Notes under the pieces: generated by a model
The model's input: the letters and a program-made list of their open reading frames with translations, nothing else
Database searches by the model: none
What the model was told of the DNA's origin: nothing
Program-made: the position numbers and the translations under genes
Shown: in pieces, positions 10,114 through 18,116 of the stretch
Numbering within the stretch: position 1 is the first letter of the stretch
Layout: each line of letters begins with the position of its first letter
Origin: Lacticaseibacillus porcinae
GTDB taxonomy: Bacteria; Bacillota; Bacilli; Lactobacillales; Lactobacillaceae
Assembly (NCBI RefSeq): GCF_003946305.1
Contig: NZ_RHNS01000020.1
Coordinates: 1-55,374, forward strand
Direction: 5' to 3'
DNA: 55,374 bases

Positions 10114-11601
10114 TCACGCATGTTTCAAGGTGATCACTTTAGTGGCGACGCGTTTAACAAAGGCTTCATCATGTTCGACAAACAAAATAGTTGGTTTTGC
10201 AGTTAAAATGCTTTCAGCAAGCTGATCTTGATTGAACAGATCTAAATAATTCAAAGGTTCATCCCATACATATAAGCTAGCTGGGGTGACCAACGACGCG
10301 GCTAAGGCGACTTTTTTTTGCTGCCCCATTGAAAGTGATTCGATCGGGGTGTTGAAACTGCTGCGTTCAAGACCGAGTTTCTTTAAGTTGTTCAATAAAC
10401 TTTGGTAATCAAGGTGTTGCTGTTCTGCAAATACTTTCAACGTCCCTGACGCGTGATTTTGTTGCCGGACCCAGCTCATACTCAAGTCAGGATGGGTGAA
10501 AGTCCCGGACATCGTACCAGGAAATTGATCGATCAATGCTTCGAGTAACGAAGATTTTCCGATGCCGTTAGGGCCGACTAACGCGACGCGATCGCCTGGT
10601 TTCACATCAAAGCTAACAGGTTCAAATAACGTTTGGCCATCAAAACCGACGGTAACTTGATCGGCATGCACGTAAACTGGGTGGTGGTCAGGTACGACTT
10701 GAATCGTTAACGGGTCAATGGTTTCGATGCTTTTCAATAATCCAGATTTGGCTTGAATTTCTTTATCCATGCGGTGTTCTAGATTTTTCCGTTTTTGCAT
10801 CATCCGAGCTGAACGCGCGCCGATAAAGCCGCGATCAGGGACGACGGCAGAGTTTTTGACATGGCGATCACCAAATTTGGTTTTTTCTCGGGCATTAGAC
10901 CATTCGGCTTTTTCTTGCGCGGTTTTGTTCAAACGGGTGATTTCATGGCGCAGTTTTTGATCTTCGTTTTGTTCTTGTTGATCTTGATTGGCTTTAGCTG
11001 TGGCATAGGTGGTGTAATTGCCTTGAAATAATTGAATCTGTTGGCGATCGATCGCTAAGACATGATCACAAATATCATCGAGAAATTGGCGATCATGGGA
11101 AACCACGATGAAGCCAGACTTTTGTTGTAAATACTTGGCGACTAACGCGCGACTGGCAATATCCAAATGATTGGTCGGTTCATCGATTAAGGCAAACGCA
11201 TTTTGATCGACGAATAATAACGCCAAACGGACTTTGGTTTGTTCACCACCAGATAATGATTGGTAAGGCCGCCATAATAAATCAGGATCCATTCCTAAAA
11301 GGTTCATTTCCCGCTCGAGTTGCCATTGTTCAAAATCTGCGCCTGCTTGTAGTGCATAAAGCGTCAATTGGCTAGGATCGGCGATCGGTTGGGGGAAATA
11401 AGTCAGTGGGGCTTTGGTGGTGATGGTGCCTGTGTGAGGGAGTTGCCCTAACAGTAATTTAAGCAAAGTGGTTTTGCCGCGACCATTGCGGCCGACTAAC
11501 CCTAAATGCCATTGGGTGTCGAGGTTGAAGCTGGTGTGGTCAAATAATGGGGCTTGACCATCATAAGCGAAGTTTAATTGATCGATCGTAATTGTAGACA
11601 T
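10114..11601 (-). CDS. ABC-F ATPase (ribosome-protection type)
   Basis: This soluble protein of 495 residues has two ABC domains and no membrane segments. Domain 1 carries GRNGRGKTT, LSGGEQTKVRLALLF and LIDEPTNHLD. Domain 2 carries GPNGIGKSS, LSMGQQKKVALAASLV and YVWDEPLNYLD. A charged linker of about 80 residues between them (LRHEITRLNKTAQEKAEWSN onward) is the ribosome-contacting part in ABC-F proteins. Such proteins displace antibiotics from the 50S ribosome or rescue stalled ribosomes; resemblance is closest to the Lsa/Vga/Msr-like group with a short C-terminus. ATG 11601 follows GGGAGG. The leader carries a uORF and an attenuator, as in antibiotic-induced ABC-F genes. Confidence 0.88.
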   Translation of the reverse strand: MSTITIDQLNFAYDGQAPLFDHTSFNLDTQWHLGLVGRNGRGKTTLLKLLLGQLPHTGTITTKAPLTYFPQPIADPSQLTLYALQAGADFEQWQLEREMNLLGMDPDLLWRPYQSLSGGEQTKVRLALLFVDQNAFALIDEPTNHLDIASRALVAKYLQQKSGFIVVSHDRQFLDDICDHVLAIDRQQIQLFQGNYTTYATAKANQDQQEQNEDQKLRHEITRLNKTAQEKAEWSNAREKTKFGDRHVKNSAVVPDRGFIGARSARMMQKRKNLEHRMDKEIQAKSGLLKSIETIDPLTIQVVPDHHPVYVHADQVTVGFDGQTLFEPVSFDVKPGDRVALVGPNGIGKSSLLEALIDQFPGTMSGTFTHPDLSMSWVRQQNHASGTLKVFAEQQHLDYQSLLNNLKKLGLERSSFNTPIESLSMGQQKKVALAASLVTPASLYVWDEPLNYLDLFNQDQLAESILTAKPTILFVEHDEAFVKRVATKVITLKHA

Positions 11602-11634
11602 AAGTTGAGTCCTCCCAATTGACGATCTGCACAC

Positions 11635-11680
11635 AAAAAGGCCTAGTATTCACTAGACCTCAGGAAAGTGTTCCCCGAGG
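11635..11680 (-). promoter_or_regulatory. Attenuator of the ABC-F gene
   Basis: Read on the minus strand, two hairpins compete. One is CCTCGGGGAA...TTCCTGAGG. The other is AGGTCTAGT-GAAT-ACTAGGCCT followed by TTTTTG, a terminator. They share the GAGG segment, so they cannot form together. This is the layout of transcription attenuation seen upstream of inducible ABC-F and erm-type genes. Confidence 0.65.
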
Positions 11681-11687
11681 AAGTCAG

Positions 11688-11738
11688 TCATTGTTGAAAA
11701 TGCCGAGACTCCGCCTGTTTGTGGCAGATCAGATACAT
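11688..11738 (-). CDS. Probable leader peptide (uORF) of the ABC-F gene
   Basis: ATG 11738 opens a 16-codon ORF, MYLICHKQAESRHFQQ, ending at 11688. That is only 8 bases before the first arm of the hairpin pair at 11635-11680. A ribosome stalled on this ORF would change which hairpin forms. The upstream ribosome site is weak (GAAGTAAG about 12 bases before). The role as a drug sensor is inference from position. Confidence 0.5.
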   Translation of the reverse strand: MYLICHKQAESRHFQQ

Positions 11739-11792
11739 TTCAGCAATGGCTTACTTCAACGGCTTCACTCTTTTCGTAATTTGATATGATAA

Positions 11793-11821
11793 AAGTTATC
11801 ATCAACACCAGCGCTTGTCAA
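11793..11821 (-). promoter_or_regulatory. Promoter of the ABC-F leader transcript
   Basis: On the minus strand there is a consensus TTGACA (11821-11816), a 17-bp spacer and TAACTT (11798-11793). Transcription from about 11786 would give a leader of about 185 bases carrying the uORF and attenuator. Confidence 0.6.
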
Positions 11822-11823
11822 GT

Positions 11824-12441
11824 TTACAACGCTTGGGCGATCGGTAAATTACCATTGGCGATTTTGATGGTGGTGCGATGTTGGTCAGATTCGATCGCTT
11901 CAACGAGCACTGTGGCAACATCTTGGCGGGTAATGGTGTCTTCCCAAGTCGGATCAAATTTAATTTGGCCAGTTGGGGCATCGTTAGTTAACGTCGTTGG
12001 TTGGACGATCACATAATCTAACGTGGTGTGGTGCATCAACCATTCATCAGCGTAGTATTTGGCAATGTAGTAATCATTTAAGCTGGCAGGCCATAATTTC
12101 CGGTCACCGGCGTTTAACGTCGATAATTGAATGAAGCGAGAAATTCCTGCCAGTTGGGCAGCTTCCATCGCTTTAACCGCGCCATCAAGATCAACGGCTA
12201 ATAAGGCTTTACCACGGGAACCGGCGGCAAAAATCACGGCATCGCAACCTTGCATCACGCGGGCTAACCCTTCAATGCTACCCGTTAAATCACAAGTGAC
12301 AGCTTGCATTTCACTGGAGGATTCAGGGGCTTGAGTCGCTGGATCGCGGTAGCCGGCAACGACTTGGTAATCATTTTCTAATAAGGTGTCGATCACATGT
12401 TGGCCCACTTGACCGTGAGCACCGATAACAAAAATTTTCAT
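11824..12441 (-). CDS. NAD(P)-binding atypical SDR / NmrA-like oxidoreductase
   Basis: This 205-residue Rossmann protein of the YhfK/HSCARG-like group begins with the dinucleotide-binding motif GAHGQVGQHV (residues 8-17) and has the strand-4 FAAGSRGK region typical of atypical short-chain dehydrogenases. It probably binds NAD(P)H and acts as a redox sensor or reductase; the substrate is unknown. ATG 12441 follows TAGGAGGAAATT. It lies 9 bases downstream of the aldo/keto reductase gene and is co-transcribed with it. Confidence 0.82.
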   Translation of the reverse strand: MKIFVIGAHGQVGQHVIDTLLENDYQVVAGYRDPATQAPESSSEMQAVTCDLTGSIEGLARVMQGCDAVIFAAGSRGKALLAVDLDGAVKAMEAAQLAGISRFIQLSTLNAGDRKLWPASLNDYYIAKYYADEWLMHHTTLDYVIVQPTTLTNDAPTGQIKFDPTWEDTITRQDVATVLVEAIESDQHRTTIKIANGNLPIAQAL

Positions 12442-12450
12442 AATTTCCTC

Positions 12451-13299
12451 CTAAATCATAGCCAAAGGGACATGGTGCAACGGTTTTGGAAATGCGGTAT
12501 CGATCAACGCCAGTTCGTCTGCAGTGAACGTCACCTGCATCGCGTTAAGATTGGCTTGAACATGATCGAAGCTTGAGGCTTTAGGAATCGCCAAAACATC
12601 GTGATGGCGCCAAGTCCATGCTAACATGAGCTGGTGCGTGGTGATGTGTTTGGCAGTGGCAAGGTCTTTTAAATCTTGTGGTAAAACGATCGTATTCCCG
12701 GTGCCAGAATTAAATGGTGAATAGCCGATCAAACTTTGACCATGCGCTTTTTGATAAGCGCGCAAGTCGTAATCGATCCCGCGGGCCTTGAGATTATACA
12801 ACACTTCATTGGCGGCGATCCCATCACCATATGGCAGGCGGGCCGCTTCTTTGAGGTCGGCGACATCAAAATTGGAAACGCCGTAAGCTTTGATCAAACC
12901 GGCTTTTTTCAAAGCGGCCATGCCAGCAAGGGTTTCAGCAAGTGGGGTGTTACCACGCCAATGATATAAGTAAAGGTCCAAATAATCGGTACCTAAACGC
13001 GTGAGGCTAGCTTCCAAAGATTTTTTCATTTGGTTGGCAGTGGCATGCCACGGATAAAATTTCGAAATCAAAAAGAGGCGATGACGATCATAAGGGGCAA
13101 TGGCTTGACCGACTAAGGTTTCGGCAGCGCCTTCGCCATACATTTCCGCCGTGTCGATCACGGTGATACCATGATCTAAACCATAACGTAATGCCGTCAA
13201 TTCTTGTTGACTTCTGGCAGCATCCCCTTCACCTAAATACCAAGTGCCCATGCCTAACGCTGGCACTGCCGTATCGCATAAATCAAATGTGGGTAACAT
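12451..13299 (-). CDS. Aldo/keto reductase
   Basis: This 282-residue (beta/alpha)8 NADPH-dependent carbonyl reductase shows the catalytic tetrad. Asp and Tyr are in DTAEMYGEG, Lys in LFLISKFYP, and His in DLYLYHWRG. The C-terminal cofactor segment is AIPKASSFDHVQANL. The substrate range is broad in the family. ATG 13299 follows GCAGGTGAACA. Forms a small operon with the downstream SDR gene. Confidence 0.92.
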   Translation of the reverse strand: MLPTFDLCDTAVPALGMGTWYLGEGDAARSQQELTALRYGLDHGITVIDTAEMYGEGAAETLVGQAIAPYDRHRLFLISKFYPWHATANQMKKSLEASLTRLGTDYLDLYLYHWRGNTPLAETLAGMAALKKAGLIKAYGVSNFDVADLKEAARLPYGDGIAANEVLYNLKARGIDYDLRAYQKAHGQSLIGYSPFNSGTGNTIVLPQDLKDLATAKHITTHQLMLAWTWRHHDVLAIPKASSFDHVQANLNAMQVTFTADELALIDTAFPKPLHHVPLAMI

Positions 13300-13387
13300 T
13301 GTTCACCTGCTTTCTGAGTGTCGTTAACTTCAGTATAGCGTAACCGCTTCCGACTGTTAAATCATCACTGCAGAAAAAAGTGTGGGA

Positions 13388-14296
13388 TTATTTGTTAGCA
13401 ACGGTATGGGCTTTAGGGGCTTGATCGCCAGCGTTGAAGGCCTGAGCAAAGCTGGTAGCAAAATCAGCAAGTTTAACGTGGCCGTTGATCACAGGTTGGT
13501 TGGCGAGATCAGCATACATTAATTCCGGGTGCCGTTGATGTTGAGTGCTTGCGACAAAAGGTTTGACGATACTTTCAGGGATCCCAGCATGACGTAAGTT
13601 TTCGGCGTATTGGGCGTCTGAGATCTCGACAAAGTGTACGTCAAACCCTAATGCTTGACTGAATGCATCAATCATGTCGGTGCCAGTGAAAGTATCTGAA
13701 ACCACATAACGGATCGTTTTCCCTGCTGGACAGTTGGTGATCACGTCATAAACGACGTCTGCGATATCGCTTGGAGCCACCATTTTGCGGGTGATTGCCG
13801 CTGGAATATTGGCATAAAGCGTATGATTTTGATGCAAGGTCGCGAGGTTCGCAAATAAATTATTGTAAAATCCGACTGGCCGGACAAAGGCTACATCTGC
13901 CTCAAGAGTGCTTAAGGCGTCTTCAATGAAGTGATAAGCATATAAGGTGCCACTGTCAGGATCTTGCGCGCCGATACTGGATAAGTTGACGACTTGTGGG
14001 ACTTTAGCAGCTTTGACAGCGCCTGCAAAAATATCACCTAGGCGTTTGGCGCTGCCAAATAAATCTGGATCGGTGCCTGAAATCATCAGGTATACAACAT
14101 CGGCACCTGCAAACGTCTGCGTTAAAAAGGCTTGGTTGGCCATGTTGCCAACTGCAGGGGTTGCGCCGAGGGCTTGAATTTGCGCGGTACGTTCTGCGTT
14201 TGAGGTGATGACGGTGACTTGGTGTCCTGCTTGAACCAAACGTGGGATGACGAAGCGATTGATATTGCCAACAGAGCCTACTAATGTGATTTTCAT
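13388..14296 (-). CDS. NmrA-like NAD(P)-binding protein
   Basis: This 302-residue atypical SDR of the NmrA type has the N-terminal motif LVGSVGNINRFVIPRL, a degenerate G-x-x-G-x-x-G loop, and the conserved segment NLSSIGAQDPDSG. The missing catalytic Tyr-x-x-x-Lys fits a redox-sensing or quinone-reductase-like role, as in other lactobacillar members next to TetR genes. ATG 14296 follows AAAAGGAG. Divergent from the TetR gene at 14389, with two operator-like repeats between them. Confidence 0.82.
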   Translation of the reverse strand: MKITLVGSVGNINRFVIPRLVQAGHQVTVITSNAERTAQIQALGATPAVGNMANQAFLTQTFAGADVVYLMISGTDPDLFGSAKRLGDIFAGAVKAAKVPQVVNLSSIGAQDPDSGTLYAYHFIEDALSTLEADVAFVRPVGFYNNLFANLATLHQNHTLYANIPAAITRKMVAPSDIADVVYDVITNCPAGKTIRYVVSDTFTGTDMIDAFSQALGFDVHFVEISDAQYAENLRHAGIPESIVKPFVASTQHQRHPELMYADLANQPVINGHVKLADFATSFAQAFNAGDQAPKAHTVANK

Positions 14297-14315
14297 GGTG
14301 AGTCTCCTTTTAACG

Positions 14316-14365
14316 GATAGGATTATCTTTTTAACTTCGTCATCATAAAAGATAGACTTATCTTT
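14316..14365. promoter_or_regulatory. Two TetR operator-like sites in the divergent region
   Basis: GATAGGATTATC (14316-14327) and GATAGACTTATC (14351-14362) share the pattern GATAG-n-n-TTATC about 35 bp apart. The second sits inside the longer inverted repeat AAAGATA-GACT-TATCTTT (14348-14365). One site lies near each divergent start, as expected for a repressor controlling both genes. Confidence 0.6.
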
Positions 14366-14388
14366 GTCAACTGTTGTACACTTTTTTT

Positions 14389-14970
14389 ATGCGAACAAAA
14401 GATGAAACCAAAGCAACCAAAATTTTAGACGCCACTGCCGCCATTATTTTAAAAGATGGGGCCGCCGGCGTTTCCACAGTGAAAGTCGCCAAACAGGTGG
14501 GGATCTCGCAATCTAACGTGTATTTGTATTTCAAAAATAAAGAGGCGTTGCTGTTGAGCGTCTACCATCGCGAAATCAAACGAATTCAAGCGACTGGTGA
14601 TTTAAAGCGGGTGGCAGATGAAAGCTTGCCTATCGAGGTCCGAGTAAAAGCTTATATTCGTGCGATTTATCAAGATGCCATGCGCCATCCGGATGGCTTG
14701 ACCTTGATTCAGCAGATCAAGTTCTTATTCGGTCAATACGACAACAATCCTTTTTTGAATGAAGACAACACCCAAAACTTGGTGACTGAGCTATATCACA
14801 GCGCGCAACAAAAAGGCGCGTTAAAAAACGCGCCGATCAGTGTGTTGATGTCATTGGTGTTCTCAGTGATCCATACTCATTCGCTGAATGTGCAACGCGG
14901 CGTGTATGCTGCAGATGCGTACTCTTTTGACGATATTTTTGCGGTGATCTGGCAAGGCATCCACGCTTAA
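14389..14970 (+). CDS. TetR-family transcriptional regulator
   Basis: This 193-residue regulator has an N-terminal HTH (VSTVKVAKQVGISQSNVYLY, about residues 28-47). I start it at ATG 14389 (MRTKDETK), which matches TetR proteins better than the upstream ATG at 14374. No ribosome site is visible. TACACT at 14377-14382 would place the transcript start at or next to the ATG, so the mRNA may be leaderless. It probably represses the divergent NmrA-like gene and itself. Its 3' end overlaps the convergent ackA stop by 4 bases. Confidence 0.87.
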   Translation: MRTKDETKATKILDATAAIILKDGAAGVSTVKVAKQVGISQSNVYLYFKNKEALLLSVYHREIKRIQATGDLKRVADESLPIEVRVKAYIRAIYQDAMRHPDGLTLIQQIKFLFGQYDNNPFLNEDNTQNLVTELYHSAQQKGALKNAPISVLMSLVFSVIHTHSLNVQRGVYAADAYSFDDIFAVIWQGIHA

Positions 14971-16142
14971 GGTAGTTGTGCTTGCACATCTCGAACGATC
15001 ATCAATTCCTCATTAGTCGGGATCACCCAAGTGGCAACTGAGGATCCTGGGGTCGATAAGTCGACTTCACGTCCTCGGGCAAGATTTTTGGTTGGATCGA
15101 TCGTCGCGCCTAAAAAGCTTAAGTGTGCCATGATCTTCGCCCGCATTTCACCACCATTTTCCCCGACGCCACCAGTGAACACTAACGCGTCAACGCCGTT
15201 CATCGCAGCAGCAAAACTGCCGACATATTTGGCGACGCGGTTGGCGTAAATCGTTAAGGCGAGCTTGGCTTGGGGATTTTCATTTTCCACGGCCTCTAAA
15301 TCGCGTTGATCAGCAGACAATTGCGACAAGCCTAGTAAACCGGATTTGTGGTTTAAGATCTCGATCAATTGATGAATATCTTGCAAGTCCAGCTGATCCA
15401 TTAAGTAGGCTAATAGGCTGGGGTCAATGTCCCCGCTGCGGGTGCCCATGGTGACACCAGCGAGTGGAGTGAAGCCCATGGAAGTATCGATGACTTTACC
15501 ATTTTGTACAGCGGTGACACTGGACCCTGAACCTAAATGCATGACGATCAACTTTTCAAAGTCAAACAATTGGGCCGCGCGCTGGGTGACATAGCGCACC
15601 GAAGTCCCATGGGCACCATATTTACGCGCGCCAAAACGTTGGTAATAGTCATAAGGAATGCTGTATAAATAGTTTTCTGGTGGCATGGTTTGATGAAAGG
15701 CAGTATCAAATACTGCCACTTGCACTGCCCAAGGCATTAAGCGACTGAAAATTTCCGCATATTTCGCTTGGACTGGGTTATGTAATGGGGCAAAGTGGCC
15801 GAGTTCGGTGATGTCTGCTAACACTTCCGGTGTGATCTGCACACTTTGGGCGTAGTGTTCACCACCAGCCACGATCCGATGGCCAACGCCTTTGATTTCA
15901 TGCAAATGCGCGACGAGGTGTAAGTCTTTCAGCCGTTCCATCACATCAACAACAGCTTCATGAAAGTCTTTGATCGGGGTATCGAATGAAAGTTTTTGAT
16001 CGGCGAATTTGACTTTGACCGTTGAGCGCGCTTGGCCGAGGCGATCGATCAAACCGCTAGCTAAGACTTGTTCTTCAGGCATCGCAAAAAGTTTCCATTT
16101 TAAGGTGGAACTGCCAGCATTGATCGCAAGAATTTTTGGCAT
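14967..16142 (-). CDS. ackA: Acetate kinase
   Basis: This enzyme transfers phosphate between acetyl phosphate/ADP and acetate/ATP. It has 391 residues, normal for the family. Signatures are the N-terminal ILAINAGSSTLKWKLF, the phosphate-binding MHLGSGSSVTAV, MGFTPLAGVTMGTRSGDIDP in the middle, and the C-terminal VFTGGVGENGGEMR. ATG 16142 was chosen because AAGGAAG lies 8 bases upstream; the ATG-equivalent at 16151 is too close. Monocistronic and convergent with the TetR gene. It provides ATP from acetyl phosphate in heterofermentative or pyruvate-dissimilating metabolism. Confidence 0.96.
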   Translation of the reverse strand: MPKILAINAGSSTLKWKLFAMPEEQVLASGLIDRLGQARSTVKVKFADQKLSFDTPIKDFHEAVVDVMERLKDLHLVAHLHEIKGVGHRIVAGGEHYAQSVQITPEVLADITELGHFAPLHNPVQAKYAEIFSRLMPWAVQVAVFDTAFHQTMPPENYLYSIPYDYYQRFGARKYGAHGTSVRYVTQRAAQLFDFEKLIVMHLGSGSSVTAVQNGKVIDTSMGFTPLAGVTMGTRSGDIDPSLLAYLMDQLDLQDIHQLIEILNHKSGLLGLSQLSADQRDLEAVENENPQAKLALTIYANRVAKYVGSFAAAMNGVDALVFTGGVGENGGEMRAKIMAHLSFLGATIDPTKNLARGREVDLSTPGSSVATWVIPTNEELMIVRDVQAQLP

Positions 16143-16225
16143 CAGGCGCACTTCCTTTTTTGTTGATTAAAGCCATTATCACATGCGGATTAAAGCGCTG
16201 TCAATTTCTGGGTTAGGCTTAAAAA

Positions 16226-16254
16226 TTGTGCCTGGTATCTTCCCGCCGTATACT
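16226..16254 (+). promoter_or_regulatory. Promoter of the 2-hydroxyacid dehydrogenase
   Basis: TTGTGC (16226-16231), a 17-bp spacer and a consensus-like TATACT (16249-16254). Confidence 0.65.
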
Positions 16255-16274
16255 TAAATCAATGGAGGTGCAAC

Positions 16275-17222
16275 ATGACAAAAATCGTGGTACTCAATGG
16301 CGCTGTGGTGAATTATGATCACGCGATGGACTGGCAACAACTTGGCGAAACGGTCAAAGTTTTTGATCACAGCACAAATGCGCGGATCGTTGAGCGCGTC
16401 CAAGACGCAGAGGTGGTGGTGACCAAAGAAATGCCGCTACCAGGTGAAATTGTGGCGCAGTTCCCCGATTCGGTGAAATTAGTCGTGGAAGCCGGCACCG
16501 GCTACAATAACCATGATTTGGATGCCTTGAAGGCTAAACACATTGCTTTGGCAAATGTGCCAGCTTATTCTACCGAACGTGTGGCTGACACAGCATTGAT
16601 GTTGATGTTAAATCTTGCCAGCAGCATGCAAATTCAATTGGCGATGTTAGCTCACGGCGACCAACGCAATTTCTCCGATCATTTAATGGTGCCGCATGTT
16701 GAACTCAATGGTAAAACTTTAGGCGTCATCGGTTTTGGTCACATTGGCCAAGCTTTGATCAAAATTGCCCAAGCGATGGACATGAAGATCTTAGTGGCCA
16801 CGCGTACCAAACGTGACGATCGCGACGGCATTCACTTCACCACTCAAACAGACTTGCTACAACACAGTGATTTTGTATCGTTGAACTTACCATTGACGCC
16901 GCAAACCACACATTTGATCGATGAATCAGCGTTACAGTTGATGAAACCGACGGCCTTTTTGATCAATACTGCACGCGGTGGCTTGATCGATGAACCAGCG
17001 TTGATCAAGGCGTTGCAACATCATGACATTGCTGGGGCAGGCTTAGATGTGCAAGCAAGTGAACCATTAGCAGCGGATAGTCCGCTATTTCAATTAGACA
17101 ACGTGATCGTCACCCCACACATCGGCTGGCGCGGGTTAGAAACGCGACAACGGTTAGTTAAAATCGTGGCAGACGATATTTCGGCTTTTGTAATTGGAGA
17201 ATCTTTGAATCGAATTTTGTAG
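16275..17222 (+). CDS. D-2-hydroxyacid dehydrogenase (glycerate/phosphoglycerate dehydrogenase-like)
   Basis: This 315-residue NAD-dependent dehydrogenase has the Rossmann motif GVIGFGHIGQAL (about residue 153), catalytic Arg in NTARGGLIDE, Glu in the following strand and catalytic His in VTPHIGW. It probably interconverts a 2-keto acid and a D-2-hydroxy acid; the exact substrate is not readable. ATG 16275 follows GGAGGTGC. A VTT membrane protein follows 61 bases later. Confidence 0.9.
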   Translation: MTKIVVLNGAVVNYDHAMDWQQLGETVKVFDHSTNARIVERVQDAEVVVTKEMPLPGEIVAQFPDSVKLVVEAGTGYNNHDLDALKAKHIALANVPAYSTERVADTALMLMLNLASSMQIQLAMLAHGDQRNFSDHLMVPHVELNGKTLGVIGFGHIGQALIKIAQAMDMKILVATRTKRDDRDGIHFTTQTDLLQHSDFVSLNLPLTPQTTHLIDESALQLMKPTAFLINTARGGLIDEPALIKALQHHDIAGAGLDVQASEPLAADSPLFQLDNVIVTPHIGWRGLETRQRLVKIVADDISAFVIGESLNRIL

Positions 17223-17283
17223 TGTGAGTAGATACTCACTGAGATTTGCGGTACACTACTCCCAGATGGAAAAGAGGGATGTT

Positions 17284-17949
17284 ATGAGCCGCAAACAACG
17301 GATACGCCTGATCGCTAGCGTGATTGCCATATTGATGTTGGTCGTGGTGATTTGGCATTATTGGCACAGTTTAAAAGGGATCACTTCGTTTAACCGCGCA
17401 GAGTTTATCACGATGTTTCGTGGTGCCGGGCTTTGGGCAGTGGTGCCGCTGATTTTGGTATTAGCGGCAGTATCGATGATCCCAGGGGCTCCCAATTCAG
17501 TGATTGCGGTGCTTAACGGGGTGTGTTTAGGGGCACCGCTGGGATTTGTGGTGAACGTGATCGGTTTAACTGCAGGCAATTATGTCGGGTCGTTGTTGAT
17601 CGATCACATCGAATTGCGTCACCAATCGCCGAAACGCTCGCGTTTATTAGATGATTTAATGAAGGCACAACATCCTAAACTTGGGGTTTTGTTGGGCTAT
17701 AGTGTGCCGTTTGTCCCCAATACCTTGGTGCATTTAGCGGCGGGAGAATTGCACTTGCCACGTAAAGCTTGGAATAGTTTGATCGCCTTAGGGAGCTTAC
17801 CGACCGCTTTCTTTTATGCCTTTGGTGGGGATGCGGCCTTGCGCCTGCGACCAGGGCGCTTGGTGATCGCCATCGGGTTGATCGCAGCCAGTGCGTTAGT
17901 GGTGGAGGTGATCCATCGTGATCGCAAACGTGAATTGAATGTGAAGTAA
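17284..17949 (+). CDS. TVP38/TMEM64 family (VTT domain) membrane protein
   Basis: This 221-residue membrane protein has about five to six hydrophobic segments and the VTT/DedA-like signature around SMIPGAPNSVIAVLNGVCLG and the re-entrant GNYVGSLL region. Family members are linked to lipid or small-molecule flipping; no substrate is assigned here. ATG 17284 follows AGAGGGATGTT. An in-frame upstream start at 17224 lacks a ribosome site and is rejected. Confidence 0.84.
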   Translation: MSRKQRIRLIASVIAILMLVVVIWHYWHSLKGITSFNRAEFITMFRGAGLWAVVPLILVLAAVSMIPGAPNSVIAVLNGVCLGAPLGFVVNVIGLTAGNYVGSLLIDHIELRHQSPKRSRLLDDLMKAQHPKLGVLLGYSVPFVPNTLVHLAAGELHLPRKAWNSLIALGSLPTAFFYAFGGDAALRLRPGRLVIAIGLIAASALVVEVIHRDRKRELNVK

Positions 17950-17979
17950 CGTCGTCTGATTTTTAGGCGGCGTTTTTTT
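17948..17979 (+). terminator. Terminator after the VTT gene
   Basis: AACGTCGTC / GGCGGCGTT stem followed by a run of T. Confidence 0.75.
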
Positions 17980-18116
17980 GTATCGACAATATACCAGAGC
18001 TTTACAAAATCACAAGAAGCTTTTCACAACCAACACATCAAATAGGTCAAATTTTTACACGGTGTCGATACACTAAGTCAGTATCATATGACAGCAACTT
18101 TATGGAGGAGACCATT

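Noticed and set aside
11824-12016. 76-codon plus-strand ORF at 11786-12016
   Set aside because: It lies antisense to the SDR gene and starts inside the ABC-F promoter.
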